A stretch of 64,000 bases of DNA from Eubacteriaceae bacterium (GTDB lineage: Bacteria; Bacillota; Clostridia; Lachnospirales; Lachnospiraceae), in the NCBI GenBank assembly GCA_910575665.1, contig CAJTFB010000006.1, positions 1 through 64,000 on the forward strand, read 5' to 3'. Both the position numbers and the translations under genes were made by a program. The notes under the pieces were generated by a model. It did no database searches. It was not told the DNA's origin and saw only the letters and a program-made list of their open reading frames with translations. This document shows, one piece after another, positions 9,234-16,700 of the stretch (within the stretch, counting starts at the first letter, position 1; every line of letters starts with the position of its first letter).

Positions 9234-9249
9234 TTGACCAGTTTTTGAC
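9234..9249 (+). promoter_or_regulatory. Phased TTGAC direct repeat upstream of the amidase remnant (copy 3)
   Basis: TTGAC half-sites start at 9234 and 9245, again 11 bp apart, in the context CTTGACC then TTTTTGACTTT as in copy 1. The -10 box is weaker than in the other copies (AACAAT near 9260). It would place the amidase gene under the same regulator. Confidence 0.55.
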
Positions 9250-9301
9250 TTTCCTATGAAACAATATATTTTGGAAAAAGGAATGAGGAACAAATGCGGC
9301 A

Positions 9302-9697
9302 ATGGATAAAAAACAACATAGAAAGAGAAAAAAGTTCAAACGGCTTGTGATAGCTTATCTGCTAAGGGCAGTCGTTATACTGATACCATTAATAATGATA
9401 ATACTTATGGTTTGCAATACCAATACATATACAGATACGAACACTGGCAATGGCGCTGCTCCTATTACTTCAACAGCTGACTACGTTTCAAAGTTTTGCG
9501 TCATCATAGATGCAGGACATGGCGGAAGTGACGGTGGGACTGTCAGTGGAAAAATTATAGAAAAGGATATTAACCTTTCGGTTGCATTGAAGTTAAAAAC
9601 GATTCTGGAGGATAACAATATAGAAGTTATTCTGACCAGAAACTCCGATGAGAAGATGAACCTTGCACAGCGGACTTCTGTTGCAATCTTTGATTGA
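9302..9697 (+). pseudogene. Truncated N-acetylmuramoyl-L-alanine amidase (Amidase_3)
   Basis: The first 120 or so residues are an Amidase_3 enzyme: a basic N-terminus, a membrane helix (VVILIPLIMIILMV), then the zinc-site start VIIDAGHGGSDGG (His) and the conserved Glu in KIIEKDINLS. The frame stays homologous up to NLAQRTSVA and then stops after IFD. The second half with the remaining zinc His and catalytic Glu is missing. The sequence passes directly into a VirB4 fragment in another frame. It is therefore a remnant cut by recombination. The intact gene probably remodelled peptidoglycan as part of the regulon. Confidence 0.85.
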
Positions 9698-10403
9698 CCG
9701 CTGTACAGGTGAGATTTATGAGGATTACAGGAATGGCGGGAAAGTGCCGACTTTATGTACCCTGCGGGAGAAACTCCTTCATCAGAAAGAGCGGGAGGCA
9801 AAAAACCTAGCCCTGGCCCTGGAGTTGTTTACCAGTGGAAGTCTGGACGCCTTTGCTCATGAAACCAACGTGGACGTGAATAACCGCATGGTGGTGTACG
9901 ATATTCTGGATTTAGGAAAACAGCTGAAAACCATGGGACTTCTTGTGATCACAGACGCTATGCTGAATCGGGTGACGGAAAACTGGAAAAAAGGAAAGCG
10001 CACCCATATCTTTCTGGATGAATTTCATGTGGTATTTGAGAATGAGTTTTCCGGAACATTTTTTAATTCGGCGTGGCGCAGGTTTCGGAAAAGAAACGCT
10101 TTTCCCAATGCCATCACGCAGAATGTGGAATATCTGCTGGATTCCGTTCTTGCCAGCACCATGTTATCCAACAGCGAATTTATAGTTATGCTGAATCAGG
10201 CAGCGTCAGACCGCCAGAAACTGGCAGAACTTTTGAATATTTCCAAGGAGCAGATGAGTTATATTACCAATGCTGACGCCGGGTGCGGATTGATTAAGTA
10301 TGGGAGTTCGCTTGTACCCTTTGTCAATCAGTTTCCTGAAAATACCAGACTGTATAAGCTGATGACGACAAAACCGGGGGAAAATAATAATTGTATCAAA
10401 TAA
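9678..10403 (+). pseudogene. C-terminal fragment of a VirB4/TraE-like conjugation ATPase
   Basis: About 240 residues match the C-terminal half of the VirB4-type ATPase of integrative conjugative elements. The evidence is the region from SLIDRCTGEIY, the Walker B segment HIFLDEFHVVFE, AITQNVEYLLDS, and the end LYKLMTTKPGE. The N-terminal half with Walker A is missing because the frame starts inside the truncated amidase. It cannot power mating-pore assembly. It shows that a conjugative element once occupied this site. Confidence 0.88.
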
Positions 10404-10497
10404 TTTTTGCAGAATGCCCATTTTTTGATTGCTATTTGCCATCAAAAATGTTACAGTAGTTATATCAAGGAATTGTTTTTAAATGGAGGCGATGGAA

Positions 10498-10782
10498 ATG
10501 GGACAGTCTACAATTAGTGTACGGTTGGATGATAGCATTAAAAAACAATTTGACAGCCTTTGTGCAGAATTTGGAATGTCTGCGTCCACAGCGTTTAATA
10601 TCTATGCCCGGACAGTTGTCAGGCAGAGAAAAATCCCCTTTGAAATTTCAGCGGACAATGATCCGTTTTATGTGGAATCCAATACAAAGGTTCTGAAAGA
10701 ATCTATGGAACAGATGGAAAAGCACCCAGAGAGGAATGTCGTAAAAACACTGGAAGAACTGGAGGAACTTGCGGATGGCTGA
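10498..10782 (+). CDS. RelB/DinJ-family antitoxin
   Basis: A 94-aa protein with an N-terminal ribbon-helix-helix (STISVRLDDSIKKQFDSLCAEFGMSAS, split across residues 4-30) for DNA binding and a C-terminal acidic tail that would wrap the toxin. ATG 10498 is preferred because GGAGG lies at 10485-10489; in-frame ATGs at 10483 and 10492 are too close to it. The toxin reading frame begins inside its last codons (10775), the usual coupling of such modules. Since the toxin gene is frameshifted, the antitoxin may now act only as a repressor. Confidence 0.9.
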   Translation: MGQSTISVRLDDSIKKQFDSLCAEFGMSASTAFNIYARTVVRQRKIPFEISADNDPFYVESNTKVLKESMEQMEKHPERNVVKTLEELEELADG

Positions 10783-11037
10783 TATTTCATTTTCAGAGCG
10801 GGCATGGGAAGATTTCCAGTATTGGTTGGGACAGGACAAAAAACGGTAAAGAGGATCACAGCGCTGCTAAAGGATATCAGCCGAAACCCGTTTGATGGAA
10901 TTGGAAAGCCGGAGCCGCTGATTGGCGAAAAAGGGAAATGGAGCAGACGCATTAACGGGGCAGACCGTCTTGTGTATTCTGTGGATGACCGGGGCGTCAA
11001 TGTATACCAGTGTAAAGGACATTATGATGACAAATAA
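10775..11037 (+). pseudogene. YoeB/Txe-family mRNA interferase, frameshifted
   Basis: The frame from ATG 10775 encodes MADISFSERAWEDFQYW and LGQDKK, then stops at 10847. The next frame continues without a gap as TVKRITALLKDISRNPF through the catalytic end KWSRRINGADRLVYS and CKGHYDD. Joining the frames at the run of six A at 10838-10843 gives an 88-aa YoeB of normal length. Family members have Lys-Lys-Thr at this point, which would need seven A. The catalytic Glu, Arg and His region is otherwise intact. It is a one-base deletion in a homopolymer, a sequencing error, or less likely a frameshift site. Confidence 0.85.
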
Positions 11038-11111
11038 ATATCGTATAGTAAAGTACGGATGTAACCGAAAGCATAAGCTATTGTGAAGGAATTCATGATG
11101 GCTTTTTTTGT

Positions 11112-11166
11112 GAAAAAAAGACAGTCAGACCGGAAGTAAAATCTTCTGGCGGGCTGTCTTTTTCTA
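11112..11166 (+). terminator. Terminator downstream of the toxin-antitoxin genes
   Basis: AAAAAGACAG pairs with CTGTCTTTTT, with an inner stem CCGGAAG/CTTCTGG, followed by T residues. It can work in both directions. Confidence 0.7.
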
Positions 11167-11179
11167 TGGAGGTGCCTAT

Positions 11180-11455
11180 ATGGAGGAGATCAGATTTTAT
11201 GTAAGAACAGATTTAACAGCAGGCAGGAAGAAAAATGCCAGAGAACAAAGGGAAGGGGGTTGTTAGGATGGAGGCAGCAGTAAATTTGAGGGAACAGCCG
11301 GAATAAAAAATTTGCTTTATGTGCTGGAAAGCAGTGGGCTGAAGGAAGAACAGCAGGAAGTAGAAACTCTTGTAGACTACTTGAAGAGCATGGAAAACCA
11401 ATTTTCTCGGATGTTAAGTGAATTAAGAGAAATGCAGGGTGGTGTTAGAATATAA
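11180..11455 (+). pseudogene. DUF6674-like ICE gene fragment with a stop and a frameshift
   Basis: The gene begins well (GGAGGTG, then MEEIRFYVRTDLT), stops at TAG 11264, and continues in two frames: MEAAVNLREQP, then GIKNLLYVLESSGLKEEQQEVETLVDYL split by a shift near 11305. This pattern matches from memory a DUF6674-type protein that travels with Lachnospiraceae conjugative elements; the identification is not checked. It breaks off after about 80 codons where the IS remnant begins. It is not functional. Confidence 0.6.
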
Positions 11456-11524
11456 ATAGTACAAGTTAGACATGGAAAATTGATAGTAAAAAAGGTATGA
11501 TAGAAAGCAAATGGAGGAATGAAC

Positions 11525-11683
11525 ATGGCTAAACAGTACACAGAAGAATTTAAGAAAGATGCCGTAAGATACTGGCAGGGACACAGAGAACTTGGCATTT
11601 CCAAATGCGCAAAGAATCTGGGCATTGGCAAAAGCACCCTTTCCCAGTGGGCAAAAGTATTTAATGAAAATGATGGAGCTGTA
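11525..11683 (+). pseudogene. IS3-family OrfA fragment
   Basis: About 53 residues starting MAKQYTEEFKKDAVRYW form the N-terminal helix-turn-helix of an IS3 OrfA (GISKCAKNLGIGKSTLSQW). The leucine-zipper half and the A6G-type frameshift window are missing; the frame runs straight into OrfB sequence in the wrong phase. GGAGG precedes the ATG. Confidence 0.8.
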
Positions 11684-12261
11684 CCATTCCCATCAGAACT
11701 ATGGTGCCCCCAAAATTACAGTGTGCCTGAAGAAAGAAGGGGAAACAATATCAGAGAAAACAGTAGGAAATTATATGCGGGAAATGGGAATTAAAGCACA
11801 GTATATAAAGCACTATACAGTGACTACGGTAGATTCTGATTTCAGCAGCGAATTAAAAAACATACTGAATGAACAAATTAATCCGGAAGAGCCGGATGCG
11901 TTCTGGTGTTCAGACATCACTTATATCTGGACTTTTGAGGGTTTTACGTACCTGACGAGTATCATGGACCTGTTTTCAAGAAAATCAGGAAGCCACAAAG
12001 GAAATGAAGAGAAGTTACTCGAAGAAAGCATATCCATGGGATAATGCCTGTATAGAATCATTTCATGCACTGATAAAAAGGGAATGGCTGAACCGCTTCA
12101 GGATAAAAAATTATAACCATGCCTACAGGCTGGTATTTGAATATATAGAAACCTTTTATAATACGGTAAGAATACACAGCCACTGTGGATATCAGTCGCC
12201 AAATGAATATGAAAGAGATTATATGAGGAGCTTGAAAGATATGGAGACGCAGGCAGGATAA
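11684..12261 (+). pseudogene. IS3-family OrfB (DDE transposase) fragments
   Basis: The first piece has GETISEKTVGNYMREMGIKA and the first catalytic Asp in DAFWCSDITYIW, ending at IMDLFSRK. Then a deletion removes the central core including the second Asp. The last piece, from about 12010, carries the catalytic Glu in NACIESFHALIKREW and the end NEYERDYM. The pieces lie in different frames, so no active enzyme can be made. Confidence 0.82.
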
Positions 12262-12310
12262 TATGTATTACAGAAAAAAGTTCACGTTTAACTTGTACTT
12301 TTTCTTGACA

Positions 12311-12564
12311 TAATACCACACATTCATCAAAACTGTCACGGAAAATGTATTCTGGACGGGGAACTTATCGTTCCAGTGGATGGAAAGCCGGATTTTTACC
12401 AGTTGCAGAAACGACACTGGCCACAAATCTCTTCAAGATCAAGTTGGCGGCTTCCCACATTCCGGCGGCATGTTTCCCGTTATATTGAGAGACATGGAAA
12501 AGCGTTATTTGAGATGGCGAAGCAGCAGGAACTGGAGGGAGTGGTGTGGCCTGCTGACATATAG
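12311..12564 (+). pseudogene. ATP-dependent DNA ligase-like fragment
   Basis: CILDGELIVPVDGKPDFYQLQKR resembles the adenylation domain of ATP-dependent ligases (DGEL motif). ATNLFKIKLAASHIPAA follows in another frame and IERHGKALFEMAKQQELEGVV in the first frame (EGVV motif). At least two frame changes are needed to join them and both ends are missing. Such ligase-like genes occur in clostridial mobile elements. Positions 12565-12752 show nothing else I can support. Confidence 0.6.
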
Positions 12565-12752
12565 GATTCTGATAGTTTGTTGTACTTGTAAAACAGAAGA
12601 AATTGTGCTATTATATTAACTGATGAGTTATATCTTCTATCAAATTCAAAATATGAAAAATCGAGATTTGAGGTGTATGTGCTTGCATGACTTAGTTATA
12701 TTTGATTATTTTGTTTTTCTCGGCACTCACCGTGTATTGGAGGTGAACTATT

Positions 12753-13097
12753 ATGAAAAAGAGTTTTATTTTATGGTTAATTGTTTCAGTAGTAATTATG
12801 TTAGTTCTACCATGGCTGGCAGTAACATTTGTCAAAGGCGATGGAGGAATGGCAGTTTGTTTTCTTCTGTTTTTTGCGATAAATCCACTTTATTCTGTTA
12901 TTGTTGGTGTGTATGCGGGAAAGGACATAAGAAATCTATGGAGTCTGCCGGTTCTATCCGCAGTATTTTATCTGATTGGCACATGGGTGTTTTTTGAGAT
13001 GAGTGAAACAGCATTTATTCTCAATGCGTTAGTTTATCTTGTTTTGGGAATTGTGGCTATGCTGGTTTTGGCAGTTGTCCGTAAGAAAGCTAAATAA
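12753..13097 (+). CDS. Small four-helix membrane protein
   Basis: A 114-aa protein that is almost entirely hydrophobic, with four predicted membrane helices at about residues 5-26, 32-52, 64-82 and 88-108, and a basic tail VVRKKAK. GGAGGTGAA lies just before the ATG. I do not recognise a named family. It stands alone among pseudogenes, and intact coding plus a good ribosome site suggest it is still expressed. Confidence 0.7.
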   Translation: MKKSFILWLIVSVVIMLVLPWLAVTFVKGDGGMAVCFLLFFAINPLYSVIVGVYAGKDIRNLWSLPVLSAVFYLIGTWVFFEMSETAFILNALVYLVLGIVAMLVLAVVRKKAK

Positions 13098-13157
13098 TAC
13101 TTTCCAATTTATTAGGGAATTAAACGAAGCGACAAACCGGAATGTTGAGAGGAAAAA

Positions 13158-13502
13158 ATGAGCGAAATGACACAAAATTATTATGGAAGTCTTTGCACGG
13201 AAATGTATAAAATTTTGCACAGCGAAGTTCTATATGACGAGCTGGAATTTAATCTTTCCTATGCTCAAAAAGGAATGTCAATTTTGGAACCATTATGTGG
13301 AAGCAGAGGATTTTTAGTTCCATTTTTGGACTGAGAATATAATATCAGTGGAATAGATTTATCTGCAAAAATGCTTGCAAAATTAAGACAAAAAGCTCCA
13401 GATGCAAAAGTATTTCAAGAAGATATATCGGAATTTGAGTCGACGGATAAATTTGACTATCCCCAATTATTACAAACAACTACGAGGAAAATAAAACTAT
13501 GA
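13158..13502 (+). pseudogene. SAM-dependent methyltransferase, in-frame stop and truncated
   Basis: The frame starts MSEMTQNYYGSLCTEMY and has a class I methyltransferase motif I region, SILEPLCGSRGFLVPFLD. A TGA at 13332-13334 interrupts it, and it resumes as EYNISGIDLSAKMLAKLR, which holds the acidic residue that binds the ribose of SAM. After FESTDKFDY homology ends and the frame closes at 13502, less than half the usual length. It is a dead remnant. Confidence 0.75.
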
Positions 13503-13744
13503 GAAGAAGCGATAGGGAAATCAAAGACAAAATAATGATTGAGAAATTAATCGCAGGTGAACAGGTGTTAAGAATTGCATTCTATGACGAAGGCGATATT
13601 TATATTGTGCCTGTCAATTATGATGGTGTAACTATAGTTGTGAACAAAATAAAAAGAATAAGATTATCCGACCATATAACTCAAATCAAGGAATTGAAGT
13701 ATCTAATACTTATAAAGGTAAAAATACAAAAAACAAAATGGTAA
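13499..13744 (+). pseudogene. Fragment of a pyridoxamine 5'-phosphate oxidase-like (NimA-type) gene
   Basis: The first 42 residues (MRRSDREIKDKIMIEKLIAGEQ, then LRIAFYDEGDIYIVPVNY) match the N-terminus of the flavin-binding NimA-like family. After that the frame becomes Lys/Ile-rich and unlike the family, so the gene was cut at about 13625. It overlaps the end of the methyltransferase remnant by four bases. The family identification is from memory and rests on a short stretch. Confidence 0.5.
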
Positions 13745-14043
13745 ATAAAAATAAAGTATACTTTTCAGCAGGTGATGAGAGCAAGAACAAACCTTTGATA
13801 ATTTGTATGATGACTTTATATAAAAAAAGTAAGTCTGATTTATCCAAAAATGGAAGTTTTCGAACGCAGATGCGTGTAATACCTGAGAAAGTCAGTTTTA
13901 AGAAAAGGGAAATGGAAGGATTACATTTATATGGTGAGGATATTTTCTTTATACGTGTGGCGGACATTATTGATTTTGATATGATGACATGCTTAAACTA
14001 TACGAAAGCTTTAAGGCATAAAGATGAAGCCGTTGTTTCATAG
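13738..14043 (+). CDS. Hypothetical 101-aa protein
   Basis: A Lys-rich soluble protein with no family I recognise. The same frame is open upstream to about 13645, so this may be the 3' part of a longer gene whose start was lost. The C-terminal part (FFIRVADIIDFDMMTCLNYTK) looks structured. An imperfect hairpin, AGCCGTTG with CGACGGCT, overlaps the stop codon (about 14027-14068) but lacks a T-run. Base composition is AT-rich like the rest of the accessory region. Confidence 0.45.
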   Translation: MVNKNKVYFSAGDESKNKPLIICMMTLYKKSKSDLSKNGSFRTQMRVIPEKVSFKKREMEGLHLYGEDIFFIRVADIIDFDMMTCLNYTKALRHKDEAVVS

Positions 14044-14129
14044 ATTTTCTGTATGTTTTGCGACGGCTCCTTATATGTTAAGATATACTGGACGCCTGTG
14101 CTTTTTCACCTCTCATCAGGTGGAGATTG

Positions 14130-14168
14130 TTGTAAAAAATGATAAAATATGTTATATTATGTTATATT
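14130..14168 (+). promoter_or_regulatory. gntR promoter with operator over the -10 box
   Basis: TTGTAA at 14130-14135 and TATATT at 14153-14158 are 17 bp apart. The 10-bp unit ATGTTATATT is repeated exactly at 14149-14158 and 14159-14168. GTTATATTATG also occurs at 15098-15108 before the downstream operon, so this is probably the regulator's own binding site. Confidence 0.6.
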
Positions 14169-14196
14169 GTTTGATCAAAGGAGAGCGGCATAGTAT

Positions 14197-14922
14197 ATGA
14201 GTCTTGACAAAAAATCGCAGCAACCATTGTATGCACAGTTAATGAAAGAATTAAAGGATATGATCCATAGCGGACTGTATAAGGCTGGGGATCAGATACC
14301 GACAGAGACAGAATTGTCGGAAAAATATCAGGTGAGCCGAATTACGGTACGGCGGACAATTGAAGAGTTGTGTGCACAGGGTGTTTTAGTAAAGCGTCAG
14401 GGGAAGGGGACTTTTGTAGAAGCACCGAAAATTTTCCGTATGGTTGAGAATGACAATAATATGAGCTTCTCGGAATCGTGTCGCGCAAACGGCCGGAAAC
14501 CGTCTTCCCATGTGCTGTCATGTCGTATTATGGAAGTGGAGGACTGGCAGAACGAATTTCTGCGGCTGTCTGGTGACCGGACACTCTATCATATTGAGCG
14601 TGTATTGTCCGCAGATGATTTGCCGATCATATACGAGCATATTTACATTCCGGTAAGCCGTGTCCCCAATCTGCAGGTGCAGAAGCTGGAAAACGGCTCC
14701 CTCTTCCGGCTTCTGCGTGAAGAGTACCAGGTATTCGAATCCGAAAAAGGGCGCAGCACAATAGAGGTTCGCATGGCGCCACAGTCTATAGTGGAGCATC
14801 TTCGGATGAACACGGGGGAACCTGTGATGATCCTGATCAGTTATATGAATGACGATGAAGAAAATCCGCTTTATATTAGTTATGAAATTATAGCAGGTTC
14901 GCGCTACCGGATATCGATGTGA
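14197..14922 (+). CDS. GntR/HutC-family regulator with UTRA ligand domain
   Basis: A 241-aa regulator. Residues 8-75 form the winged helix (GDQIPTETELSEKYQVSRITVRRT, with the recognition helix in the second half; then GKGTFV). Residues 95-240 form a UTRA domain that binds small sugars or amino-acid derivatives. Closest by layout to FrlR-type regulators of fructoselysine genes. It is followed by a terminator and then the operon it presumably represses. Shared operator-like sequence before both transcription units supports autoregulation and operon control. Confidence 0.9.
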   Translation: MSLDKKSQQPLYAQLMKELKDMIHSGLYKAGDQIPTETELSEKYQVSRITVRRTIEELCAQGVLVKRQGKGTFVEAPKIFRMVENDNNMSFSESCRANGRKPSSHVLSCRIMEVEDWQNEFLRLSGDRTLYHIERVLSADDLPIIYEHIYIPVSRVPNLQVQKLENGSLFRLLREEYQVFESEKGRSTIEVRMAPQSIVEHLRMNTGEPVMILISYMNDDEENPLYISYEIIAGSRYRISM

Positions 14923-14945
14923 AAGGTTATATCAGACGGAGATAA

Positions 14946-15011
14946 AGGGCTACAAAATTCGATTTTATTGGACGAAAAATACCAGAAATCGGAATTTGTG
15001 GCTCTTTTTTT
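14946..15011 (+). terminator. Terminator after gntR
   Basis: Two 20-nt arms (from 14946 and ending at 15004) pair at about 16 positions plus wobbles, followed by a run of seven T. Confidence 0.75.
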
Positions 15012-15064
15012 GTGCAATTTTTCTAAAATCAAATTTGCAAAAATATGGACTATTTACAAACCTC

Positions 15065-15115
15065 TTGCCAGAAGAAAAGATCATATTGTATTATAACGTT
15101 ATATTATGATATAAT
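15065..15115 (+). promoter_or_regulatory. Promoter and GntR operator of the nine-gene catabolic operon
   Basis: TTGCCA at 15065-15070 and TATTAT at 15089-15094 are 18 bp apart. A perfect 12-bp palindrome TATAACGTTATA (15092-15103) and an ATTAT-N3-ATAAT palindrome (15103-15115) overlap the -10 box and start region. GTTATATTATG is shared with the gntR promoter. Position over the -10 box implies repression. Confidence 0.65.
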
Positions 15116-15139
15116 CATTTCAAGAAAGGAGGAGGAAAA

Positions 15140-16696
15140 ATGGGAAAACAGTATTCGATGGTGATAGCAGCCAGAAATCTGTTTGACAGTGTAGGAGACG
15201 AAGCGTATGAGGGGTATTTGTGCCTGAAAGATCATGTGATTGTGAAGGTGGGGACGGGAAAGCCTGAGCAGAAGATTCTTGATGATGCACAGCAGGTTTT
15301 TCAGTTTGAGGAAGAGCTTGTAATGCCGGGAATCACCGATACACATACATTTTTTACTGGATATGCGGTGTTTCATATCGGCGTGGACGTATCTAAGGTG
15401 CAAAGCAGTGAGGAAGGACTGGAGGTCCTGAAAGTTTATGAAGAAGAGAAGCATCCTGCCGGAGCACTGTTCGGACATGGTTGGGACCCCGGACAGTGGA
15501 GCCGTCAGGACGGTGAGAGGATGCTTGAGGAAAATTATTCTGAAAAGCCGGTAATCCTTTTTGCGGCGGACAGGTCGACCTGTATCATGAACCAGAAGGC
15601 CCGTGAAGTTTATCAGTTTACGCCGGAAGAATGTTATCCGGAAAGCTATTACCGTATCATGCGAGAATATCTCAATGACCGTGATTTTATCGAACAGGAG
15701 TTTTCGGCCTATATGAACATGATGAATGCAAGGGGCGTTACTACGGTAAAGGAAATGGGATTTGATGATTTTTACGGATTTACAGATTTCTTGAAGGAGA
15801 TGGAAGATTCCGAAAAGCTGCATTTGCGTACCTTCTTTATGTCACAGCCGGTGGGCGAGAAGATGAACCTGGAACATGCCAGAAGGATGCGCGATTTATT
15901 TACTGGAGATAAAGTTCGGTTCAGTGGATTTAACAGGATGACGGACGGTACGATTGCCGCTTATAAAGGTGATCTGAAGGAACCTTACGAAAATGAGGCA
16001 TTTACCTGCAGCTTTGAGGTTCCGTATGAAGAGATAGAAGCGGATGTTCTTGCGGCAGATCAGGAAGGCTTCCGCTGGACGTTGCACGCACAGGGCGACG
16101 GGGCGGTAGGAAAGATCACAGATATTTACGAAAAATGCCAGAAAGAGAATGGAAAGCTTGTGAACCGTCATGCGATTACGGACATGGAATTTACTGACCC
16201 GGATGATCTTGAGAGGCTTGGTGCAATGGGAGTGACGGCGGAGCTATACTTTCAGATCATGTCACTGGATCCTGCTGGGGTGCTGACAGAGAATATTGAA
16301 AAGACGATCGGTGCCAAAAGAGGCAAAAATTACTGGAATCGCCGGAAAATGCAGGACTGCGGAATGAACTTAAGTGGCGCGACGGATCTGCCGCTCCTGA
16401 TCACAAGTGTACCGGAATCTGTTTACTATTCCTGCGGTGGTTATATGGACGGAAGGGAAGAACCGTTTCAGACGGAAAATACAATCACGGTTTCCGAGCT
16501 TTTGAAGGCGTGGACGATCGGTGGACAGAAGAACCTCAATATGGACAGCCGGATTGGCACGCTGGAGGAAGGAAAGTATGCGGATATTGCAGTCTTTGAC
16601 CGGAATCTTCTGACAGTTGGAAAAAAGGAAGCGAAAGAGGCAGAAACCGTGATGACGGTTATGGATGGAAAAATTGTTTACACAAGGAAAGGATGA
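15140..16696 (+). CDS. Amidohydrolase family 3 (YtcJ-like) enzyme with altered metal motif
   Basis: A 518-aa TIM-barrel amidohydrolase, normal length for YtcJ-like enzymes. The usual metal-binding HxH after PG-D is PGITDTHTFF here, so the second His is replaced by Phe. Later family landmarks remain: LHAQGDGAVG near residue 315 and GATDLPL near 413, the latter carrying the conserved Asp. GGAGG precedes the ATG. It is the first gene of the operon. Family members hydrolyse amide or N-acyl bonds, which would fit release of a modified amino acid; the true substrate and the metal state are unknown. Confidence 0.85.
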   Translation: MGKQYSMVIAARNLFDSVGDEAYEGYLCLKDHVIVKVGTGKPEQKILDDAQQVFQFEEELVMPGITDTHTFFTGYAVFHIGVDVSKVQSSEEGLEVLKVYEEEKHPAGALFGHGWDPGQWSRQDGERMLEENYSEKPVILFAADRSTCIMNQKAREVYQFTPEECYPESYYRIMREYLNDRDFIEQEFSAYMNMMNARGVTTVKEMGFDDFYGFTDFLKEMEDSEKLHLRTFFMSQPVGEKMNLEHARRMRDLFTGDKVRFSGFNRMTDGTIAAYKGDLKEPYENEAFTCSFEVPYEEIEADVLAADQEGFRWTLHAQGDGAVGKITDIYEKCQKENGKLVNRHAITDMEFTDPDDLERLGAMGVTAELYFQIMSLDPAGVLTENIEKTIGAKRGKNYWNRRKMQDCGMNLSGATDLPLLITSVPESVYYSCGGYMDGREEPFQTENTITVSELLKAWTIGGQKNLNMDSRIGTLEEGKYADIAVFDRNLLTVGKKEAKEAETVMTVMDGKIVYTRKG

Positions 16697-16700
16697 GAAT

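Larger units (their letters stand above)
11458..12299. mobile_element. Degenerate IS3-family insertion sequence
   Basis: Related terminal inverted repeats lie at 11458-11475 and 12282-12299 (AGTACAAGTTA core plus AC and TG, about 14 of 18 positions). Between them lie parts of OrfA and OrfB of an IS3-type transposase. Two internal deletions have removed the end of OrfA and the middle of OrfB. The exact outer ends are uncertain: the right side may extend to TGTCAAG near 12310. It interrupted the surrounding conjugative-element genes. Confidence 0.78.

Noticed and set aside
10838-10843. Programmed -1 frameshifting in the YoeB gene
   Set aside because: The zero-frame context C-AAA-AAA is a poor slippery site, no stimulatory stem was seen, and YoeB genes are not known to use frameshifting; kept only as a remote option.
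13332-13334. TGA in the methyltransferase gene as recoding
   Set aside because: The gene is also truncated downstream, so it is plainly a pseudogene.
1-14050. An intact, mobile conjugative element
   Set aside because: No integrase, relaxase or complete transfer gene was found, and most cargo is broken.
15104-15823. 239-codon minus-strand frame opposite the amidohydrolase
   Set aside because: Shadow of the + strand gene and would read through the operon promoter.
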